From: CAZBWP01 sp964630265
GTDB lineage: Bacteria > Pseudomonadota > Alphaproteobacteria > Rhodospirillales > Defluviicoccaceae
Reading direction: 5' to 3'
Assembly (NCBI GenBank): GCA_964630265.1
Contig: CAZVRW010000087.1
Span: forward strand, 1-10,994
DNA: 10,994 nucleotides
Under the pieces are notes generated by a model that was given only the letters and a program-made list of their open reading frames with translations, was not told the DNA's origin and ran no database searches. Numbering within the stretch: the first letter of the stretch is position 1; every line of letters starts with the position of its first letter. Both the position numbers and the translations under genes were made by a program. Shown piece after piece: positions 6,592 to 10,994 of this stretch.

Positions 6592-7490
6592 TCGAGGCCA
6601 CCCGCGAGAAAGCTGAGGTCATCGACAAGCTCTACGCGGTCTACGTGGTCGGCGGCGAGGGCCGGCTCGCGGACTACCTGAAGATCCGCGACGTCCTGCT
6701 CGCGCCGCCGGACGCCCGCGTCGACGATTTCGCCCGGCCCGATGCGGTGGCGGTCCGTGCCGACACCGACCGCGAGGAGGTCCTCAGGCTCGCCAAGCGC
6801 GAACGGCTCAAGGTGCTGCCGGTGCTCGACGCAGCCGGGCGTTTGGCCGGCATGGTGATGGCCAATGAGTTGCGGGAGATCGAACGCGCCGAAGCCGTTG
6901 AGGACATGAAGCTGATGGCCGGTCTCGCGCCCGATGCAACGGCGGCGGACGGGCCCTTCCGCATCGTTCCGCGCCGCCTGCCCTGGCCGGCGAGCGGGTT
7001 CGTGGGCTCCGGCATCGCCGCGCTCGTGGTCGGCGCCTATGCGGATGCGCTCACCGAGGCGGCGATCCTCGCGAGCCTGATCCCCATCGCTATGTCGCTC
7101 GCGGGCAATGCCGGCATCCAGGCGTCCACGGTGACGGTTCAGGCGATAAGCTCGGGCGCACTGTGGATCGGAGATATTTGGGGTCGACTGATCCGCGAGA
7201 TCGGCGGCGCCTTTCTGAACGGCGGAACCGTTGGGCTCCTCGTCGGCCTCGGCATCATAGTGCTGTCGCAGTTGACCGAAATCGAGCGTCCCGAGATGCT
7301 CACCCTCGCCGCGGTGCTGACGCTGATCGTCGTCACGATCCAGGCATCGGCAATCGGCTCGCTCGTGCCGCTCGCGCTCGCGCGGCTGCGGTTCGACCCG
7401 GCCGTGGCGACCGGGGTTTTCATCACCACGTCGAACGATGTCGTCGGCGTGCTGGTCTCCTTCGTCAAAGCGACCGCCATCTATCTCTGA
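6579..7490 (+). CDS. mgtE: MgtE-type Mg2+ transporter lacking its N-terminal domain
   Basis: MgtE is a dimeric Mg2+ channel whose cytoplasmic N and CBS domains close the pore when Mg2+ is high. From the GTG at 6579 the 303-residue product has a CBS pair (about 1-105; YVVGGEGRLADYLKIRDVLL, then VRADTDREEVLRLAKRERLK). The plug-helix region follows, then RRLPWPASGFVGSGIAALVV opening the membrane domain of about five helices. Pore signatures are present: SLAGNAGIQASTVTVQ (173-188), and TTSNDVVG (283-290) with the conserved Asp287 that lines the Mg2+ site. The usual N domain of about 130 residues is absent. CBS homology begins upstream of the GTG (APQDWT), and the likely original start is in another frame, so the gene is probably broken as well as shortened. 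GTG 6579 and TTG 6588 are the only nearby starts outside the terminator. No partner gene is near; pstC follows after 190 bases. Confidence 0.85.
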   Translation: MARLIEATREKAEVIDKLYAVYVVGGEGRLADYLKIRDVLLAPPDARVDDFARPDAVAVRADTDREEVLRLAKRERLKVLPVLDAAGRLAGMVMANELREIERAEAVEDMKLMAGLAPDATAADGPFRIVPRRLPWPASGFVGSGIAALVVGAYADALTEAAILASLIPIAMSLAGNAGIQASTVTVQAISSGALWIGDIWGRLIREIGGAFLNGGTVGLLVGLGIIVLSQLTEIERPEMLTLAAVLTLIVVTIQASAIGSLVPLALARLRFDPAVATGVFITTSNDVVGVLVSFVKATAIYL

Positions 7491-7544
7491 GTTCGCAAGC
7501 ATTCACCGCAGTGCCCATCCCCGGCACGTCTCTGAATCGCCGGA

Positions 7545-7604
7545 GTGGTGCGTCCGGACGGCGTGAAGGAGAGCAATCTCAAGAAGATCGAGTTCATCCA
7601 TTGA
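7545..7604 (+). other. Possible remnant of a gene 3' end between mgtE and pstC
   Basis: A 19-codon frame reads VVRPDGVKESNLKKIEFIH and then TGA. Its composition is protein-like (Lys/Glu-rich helix, then IEFIH) and differs from the background. It has no usable ribosome site. It may be the tail of a deleted gene. The rest of 7491-7680 shows no promoter I would defend and no clear Pho box. Confidence 0.25.
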
Positions 7605-7680
7605 GCGCGGAGTCAGCGGGGACGCGCCGGCGTCCCCGGTCTCGGCGTGAGGGCGACGAGCTGAACAGGGGTCGATATCA

Positions 7681-8652
7681 GTGACGGAGCCAAGTCTCGG
7701 GAAGGAGGGCGGCCGGCTCTCGATCACGCGCCCGCCTTCGGGCGGCGAAGTCCTGGCGAACCATGTCTTCCGCGTGCTCGCTTATGGCTTCGAGATCGCG
7801 ACGATCTTGATGCTCTTCTACATTCTCTTCGTTATTGGGCGGGAGGCCGCGCCGGCGATGGTGCGCGAGGGCTTCGGCTTCCTCACCCGCGCGATCTGGG
7901 CTCCCGGACGCGAGGAGTTCGGGATCGCGGCCGAGATCTTCGGGACGCTCTACAGCTCGATTCTTGCGCTGATCATCGCCGGAGTGTTCGGGGTCGCGAT
8001 CGCCATCTTCCTGACGCAGGACTTCCTGCATCCCAAACTCGCCTATGTCCTCCGGACCATCGTCGATCTGCTGGCGGCCATCCCAAGCGTGGTCTACGGT
8101 CTCTGGGGCATTTTCGTCGTGATCCCGGCGATCCGCCCCGCCGCCAACTGGCTGCATGACAATTTCGAGTGGATCCCGCTCTTCAGTACCTCCCTGGGCG
8201 GCCCCGGACTCGCCCCGGCGGTGCTTGTCCTTGCCATCATGGTGCTTCCCACCGTCGCGGCGATCAGCCAGGACGCCTTCCGCCTCATCCCCTACAAGGT
8301 CAAGGAAGCCGCCTACGGCATGGGCACGACGCGCTGGGAGGCGATCTTTCGCGTCATGCTGCCGACCGCTTCGGGCGGCATCTTTGCCTCGCTTGTCCTC
8401 GGCTTTGGCCGCGCCCTAGGCGAGACGATGGCGCTCGCCATGATCATCGGCAACGCCAACCAAATCAACTGGTCGCTGTTCGCCCCCGCCAACACGCTGG
8501 CAGCCCTCCTCGCCGCGACCTTTCCGGAGGCCGGCGACATCGAGCGCGGCGCGCTGAGGTACGCCGCGATCGTGCTGCTGATCCTGACCCTCGCCGTGGA
8601 CATGATCGGCGTCATCATCTTGTCGTTCACGTCGAAGCAGCAGGTTTCCTGA
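7681..8652 (+). CDS. pstC: Phosphate ABC transporter permease PstC
   Basis: PstC is one of two membrane subunits of the high-affinity phosphate importer PstSCAB. The 323-residue product has six likely helices: about 35-53, 87-111, 122-150, 178-198, 230-256 and 297-317. IPSVVYGLWGIFVVIP (134-149) is typical of PstC. The EAA loop that docks with the PstB ATPase is at 207-228 (VKEAAYGMGTTRWEAIFRVM), followed by ALGETMALAMIIGN at 245-258. Length is normal. The start is GTG at 7681 with only a weak AGGGG upstream. An N-terminal segment of about 25 residues before the first helix is usual for the family. It is 12 bases upstream of pstA and clearly in one operon with it. In most genomes pstS precedes pstC; here mgtE does. 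The protein looks intact, but it depends on a PstB that is broken in this locus. Confidence 0.96.
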   Translation: MTEPSLGKEGGRLSITRPPSGGEVLANHVFRVLAYGFEIATILMLFYILFVIGREAAPAMVREGFGFLTRAIWAPGREEFGIAAEIFGTLYSSILALIIAGVFGVAIAIFLTQDFLHPKLAYVLRTIVDLLAAIPSVVYGLWGIFVVIPAIRPAANWLHDNFEWIPLFSTSLGGPGLAPAVLVLAIMVLPTVAAISQDAFRLIPYKVKEAAYGMGTTRWEAIFRVMLPTASGGIFASLVLGFGRALGETMALAMIIGNANQINWSLFAPANTLAALLAATFPEAGDIERGALRYAAIVLLILTLAVDMIGVIILSFTSKQQVS

Positions 8653-8664
8653 GGAGGGACTTGG

Positions 8665-9573
8665 ATGAACGCAACAACAACCGGGGATCCGGCAATGGTG
8701 ACGCGCGAGCCGCGCGCCGCCGTGCCGAGCCTCAGGCGCTCCCTTACCGACCGGCGCAACGTGAGCAGCCTGATCCTCACGGTCCTGCGCTGGATCATGG
8801 CGCTGATTGCGGCGACGCCGCTTTTATCCGTGCTGTACATGTTAATCTCGGAGGGGGGCGCTCGGCTCGGCCTCGAAATCTTCACCGAACTGCCGCCGGC
8901 TGGCTTCATGCAGGGCGACGGCTTTGGCAACGCGATCCTCGGCACCTTGACGATGGTCGCGATCGCCATGCTGATCAGCGTGCCCTTCGGCATCATGGGC
9001 GGCGTCTTCCTCGGCCTTGTCGCACCCGACAGCCGACTCGCCGCGGCGGTACGCTTCGTCGCCAAGACCCTGACCGGCTTCCCTTCGATCCTTGCCGGCG
9101 TCTTCGTTTTCGGATTCCTTGTCCTCAGCATGGGAACGTACTCAGCCATCGCGGGCGGGGTTGCGCTGTCCGTCGGCATGTTGCCGACCGTGATGCTCAC
9201 CGCCGAGCAAGCGGTTCGCATGGTCCCGCAGCGGATGAAGGATGCCGCCGTCGGCATGGGCTGCACCCCGGCGCAGGCGACTTGGAAGGTCGTGCTGTCC
9301 ACCGCCCTGCCCGGCGTCATGACCGGTGTCATGCTCGCGGTGGCGGGGGCTGCGGGTGAGTCGGCGCCGCTCCTGTTCACCGCGCTCTTCAGCAGCTTCT
9401 GGATGGAGAGCCTGACCGAACCGACCGCCTCGCTCTCGATCCTGATCTTCAACTTCTCGGGGATGCCCTTCCCCAACCAGATCCAACTCGCCTGGACCGC
9501 CGCCTTGGTGCTGGTGCTGATCGTGCTCGTCTTTAACATCCTGAGCCGGCTCTTTGGCCAGCCCAAGGTCTGA
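8665..9573 (+). CDS. pstA: Phosphate ABC transporter permease PstA
   Basis: PstA is the second membrane subunit, pairing with PstC to form the phosphate channel. The 302-residue product has helices at about 36-62, 88-119, 135-157, 161-180, 215-240 and 273-297. TLTGFPSILAGVFVFGFLVL (135-154) is a family hallmark. The EAA loop is at about 191-213 (MKDAAVGMGCTPAQATWKVV), followed by AGESAPLLFTALF (230-242). A strong ribosome site (AGGAGGG) precedes the ATG at 8665; a second in-frame ATG at 8695 is less likely. It follows pstC by 12 bases and precedes the truncated pstB by 20. No truncation or odd residue is seen. With PstC it would form a complete permease core if PstB and PstS were supplied from elsewhere in the genome. 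Confidence 0.96.
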   Translation: MNATTTGDPAMVTREPRAAVPSLRRSLTDRRNVSSLILTVLRWIMALIAATPLLSVLYMLISEGGARLGLEIFTELPPAGFMQGDGFGNAILGTLTMVAIAMLISVPFGIMGGVFLGLVAPDSRLAAAVRFVAKTLTGFPSILAGVFVFGFLVLSMGTYSAIAGGVALSVGMLPTVMLTAEQAVRMVPQRMKDAAVGMGCTPAQATWKVVLSTALPGVMTGVMLAVAGAAGESAPLLFTALFSSFWMESLTEPTASLSILIFNFSGMPFPNQIQLAWTAALVLVLIVLVFNILSRLFGQPKV

Positions 9574-9593
9574 CCCCGCAAAGGGAGCCACAA

Positions 9594-9800
9594 ATGAACC
9601 TTGCCGATACTGATAGCCCCTTTGCCAAATCCGGCATCCACCCAGGCCAGGACTATGCTATTCGGGCAGACATCCAGAAAATATATTACGGAGACTTTCT
9701 GGCTGTTCGGGACAGCAAAGTTGGGGTCGAAAAGGGCAAAATCACCGGCTTCATCGGACCGTCGGGCTGCGGCAAGTCAACAGTGCTGCGCAGACCGTGA
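9594..9800 (+). pseudogene. pstB: PstB phosphate ABC ATPase, truncated after Walker A
   Basis: PstB is the ATPase that powers phosphate import. Only 68 codons remain. Residues 28-44 (QKIYYGDFLAVRDSKVG) and the Walker A motif GPSGCGKST at 55-63 are typical of PstB. After VLR the family continues S/A-L-N-R-M-N-D, but here it reads RP and stops. The signature motif (LSGGQ), Walker B and the switch His, which lie in the missing about 190 residues, are all absent, so no ATPase can form. The ribosome site (AAAGGGAG) and ATG are intact. Codon use is less GC-rich than in pstC and pstA, so this pstB may have had a separate origin even before the break. The stop overlaps the pstS frame as GTGA, and the joint shares GCGC with the pstS side, as expected for a deletion at short homology. 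Confidence 0.88.
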
Positions 9801-10741
9801 TCCGCGGTGCCGGCGCCAGCTTCCCGGCCAACCTCTACGCCGCCTGGATCGAACGCTTCAACGAGGAGAACCCGGACGTTCGGATCGTCTCCGAGTCGGT
9901 CGGCAGCGGCGAGGGCGTGCGCCGCTTCGAGGCGGGCACCGTGGACTTCGGCGCCACCGATCGGCCGATGGACGACGCCCGGATCGCGGCCCTCGAGGGC
10001 GGATTCCTGCACGTTCCAACGACCGCAGGCATGGTCGTCCTCGCCTACAACATCCCGGATTTCGAGGGCGAATTGCGCCTCTCGCGCGCGCCGCTCGGCG
10101 GCATCTTCGCCGGCGCCATCACCGAGTGGAGCGATCCCGCCATCGCTGCCGACAATTTCGGCCGCGAGCTTCCCGACAGGACGATCGGCCTCGTCACCCG
10201 CCGGGACTCGAGCGGCACCACCTACATCTTCAGCACCTTCTTCGACCGGAAGAGCCCTGTTTGGCGCGAGGCGGGGTACCGGCCCGGCACCCTCGTGAAC
10301 TGGCGGCATTCAATGACGGCGCTTGGAAACGAGGGCGTCGCGGCCAAACTGGCAATCGCCGAGTATTCGCTCGGCTACGTCGAGTTCTCCTTCGCGCGCC
10401 AACTCGGCCTCGAGACGGCGCTCGTCGAGAACCGCGGCGGCGCATTCGTGGCACCATCGAACGAGAGCGTTAGAGCCGCCCTCGCCGGCGCCGCGAGCAT
10501 GCTGCCCGACGACGGACGCTTGGTCGTGGCCGATGCGGCCCAGGGCTATCCCATCATCGGCTACACGTGGATCCTGTTGCCTGCGAAAGGCTACGCGGAT
10601 CCGGCGGTCACCGACGGCATCCGGCGCTTCCTCACCTGGGCTCTCACCGAGGGCCAGTCGATGGCCGAACCCATCGGCTACCTCGCCCTGCCGGAACCGG
10701 TGGTTGCCCGGGCGAAGGAAATCCTCGCCCGACTGCCTTGA
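9797..10741 (+). CDS. pstS: Phosphate-binding protein PstS, signal peptide lost
   Basis: PstS is normally exported and delivers phosphate to PstC and PstA. The 314-residue frame starts exactly where mature PstS proteins begin: IRGAGASFPANLYAAWIERF. Phosphate-pocket regions are present: GAGASFP (4-10), SVGSGEGVRRF (34-44), DFGATDRPM (50-58) and RRDSSGTTYIF (135-145, with the usual Ser-Gly-Thr). The C-terminal lobe is complete, ending EPVVARAKEILARLP. In-frame upstream codons (GCG CAG ACC GTG) look like the end of an A-x-A-Q-T signal cleavage site, but the signal peptide itself has been replaced by the 5' end of pstB. The available start is GTG 9797, overlapping the pstB' stop. Any product would stay in the cytoplasm and could not serve the transporter. 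The frame is otherwise undamaged, which points to a recent event or a misassembly. Confidence 0.92.
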   Translation: MIRGAGASFPANLYAAWIERFNEENPDVRIVSESVGSGEGVRRFEAGTVDFGATDRPMDDARIAALEGGFLHVPTTAGMVVLAYNIPDFEGELRLSRAPLGGIFAGAITEWSDPAIAADNFGRELPDRTIGLVTRRDSSGTTYIFSTFFDRKSPVWREAGYRPGTLVNWRHSMTALGNEGVAAKLAIAEYSLGYVEFSFARQLGLETALVENRGGAFVAPSNESVRAALAGAASMLPDDGRLVVADAAQGYPIIGYTWILLPAKGYADPAVTDGIRRFLTWALTEGQSMAEPIGYLALPEPVVARAKEILARLP

Positions 10742-10994
10742 ACGAGGGGCACCGGCGCTCGGTCGGCGCCGGGGCGCGGCTCAATCTCGATGCGATCGCG
10801 GACGCGCTCGAGGAACTCGCCCGGACCGCGCCCTCGGGGGGGGCGGCCGGCCGCGAACCATTCAGCCCTGAGGTCATCCCCTGGATGATCGACGGCTACG
10901 CACGCCTCGACGAGATCCTGAAATCCAATGAGGACCCATTCTCGATCGGCGGGGTCCGTCTCCTGCTGGAGCTGAACCACCGCGTCCTTTGCGG
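10738..10994 (+). CDS. Unidentified protein, 3' partial
   Basis: The frame opens at TTG 10738, which overlaps the pstS stop as TTGA, and is still open at the window edge after 85 codons. It begins MNEGHRRSVGAGARLNLDAI (TTG read as Met). It then has a helix-rich stretch (DAIADALEELARTAP), a Gly/Ala-rich link, FSPEVIPWMIDGYARLDEIL, and GGVRLLLELNHRVLC at the edge. No signal peptide or membrane helix is visible, so it is probably cytoplasmic. I do not recognise the family. G/C-rich third positions and the tight overlap support a real gene translated by coupling with pstS. There is no ribosome site of its own beyond the pstS end, and a later start remains possible. Its place at the end of a pst operon suggests a link to phosphate metabolism, but only by position. 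Confidence 0.6.
   Translation, partial: MNEGHRRSVGAGARLNLDAIADALEELARTAPSGGAAGREPFSPEVIPWMIDGYARLDEILKSNEDPFSIGGVRLLLELNHRVLC

Noticed and set aside
8169..9359. 396-codon + strand open frame overlapping pstC and pstA
   Set aside because: It is a shifted-frame reading of two clear permease genes, rich in Arg, His and Pro, as expected of a shadow frame.
8313..9641. 442-codon reverse frame opposite pstC/pstA
   Set aside because: It is an antisense shadow of intact conserved genes with no recognisable domain.

Overview
The window reads as a GC-rich proteobacterial chromosome or accessory segment, most likely from an alphaproteobacterium. That placement rests on strong G/C preference at third codon positions, the style of the FtsH, YajC and Pst proteins, and a FitAB-type toxin-antitoxin pair. 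It is an inference, not a proof. Several genes are truncated, fused or broken, and an insertion-sequence remnant is present. The stretch therefore looks like a rearranged accessory region, although a misassembled contig could give some of the same signs.

Left part (1-3678, + strand). The 3' three quarters of an ftsH gene (membrane AAA+ zinc protease) ends in a strong hairpin. After about 460 bases without a convincing gene come five small + strand genes: a 95-aa two-helix membrane protein, an 82-aa two-helix membrane protein, a YajC-like translocase accessory protein, a stand-alone LOV-like PAS domain lacking the photoactive cysteine, and a 56-aa unknown. FtsH and YajC both act at the inner membrane on protein export and quality control, so this block may be a small membrane-stress module. 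That is inference from context.

Middle part (3679-6530, mostly - strand). An IS3-family remnant carries only OrfA, and its left end lies a few bases from the stop codon of a PIN-domain toxin. The toxin and its ribbon-helix-helix antitoxin form a coupled operon (TTG start overlapping TGA stop). A perfect 14-bp palindrome overlaps the likely -10 box and is probably the autoregulatory operator. Next is a secreted PEP-CTERM-like protein whose middle section is less GC-rich. About 600 bases follow with a coding-like Ala/Pro-rich fragment, a striking five-unit 10-bp tandem repeat, and an intrinsic terminator.

Right part (6530-10994, + strand). An MgtE-type magnesium transporter has lost its N-terminal regulatory domain and has a probable frameshift at its start. 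It is followed by pstC and pstA (phosphate ABC permeases). The first about 66 codons of pstB, ending just after Walker A, are then joined out of frame to the mature part of pstS, without its signal peptide. No intact pstB lies in the window. An unidentified ORF, coupled by a TTGA overlap, runs off the right edge. Together these genes would handle Mg2+ and phosphate uptake, but the PstB and PstS parts look non-functional as they stand.
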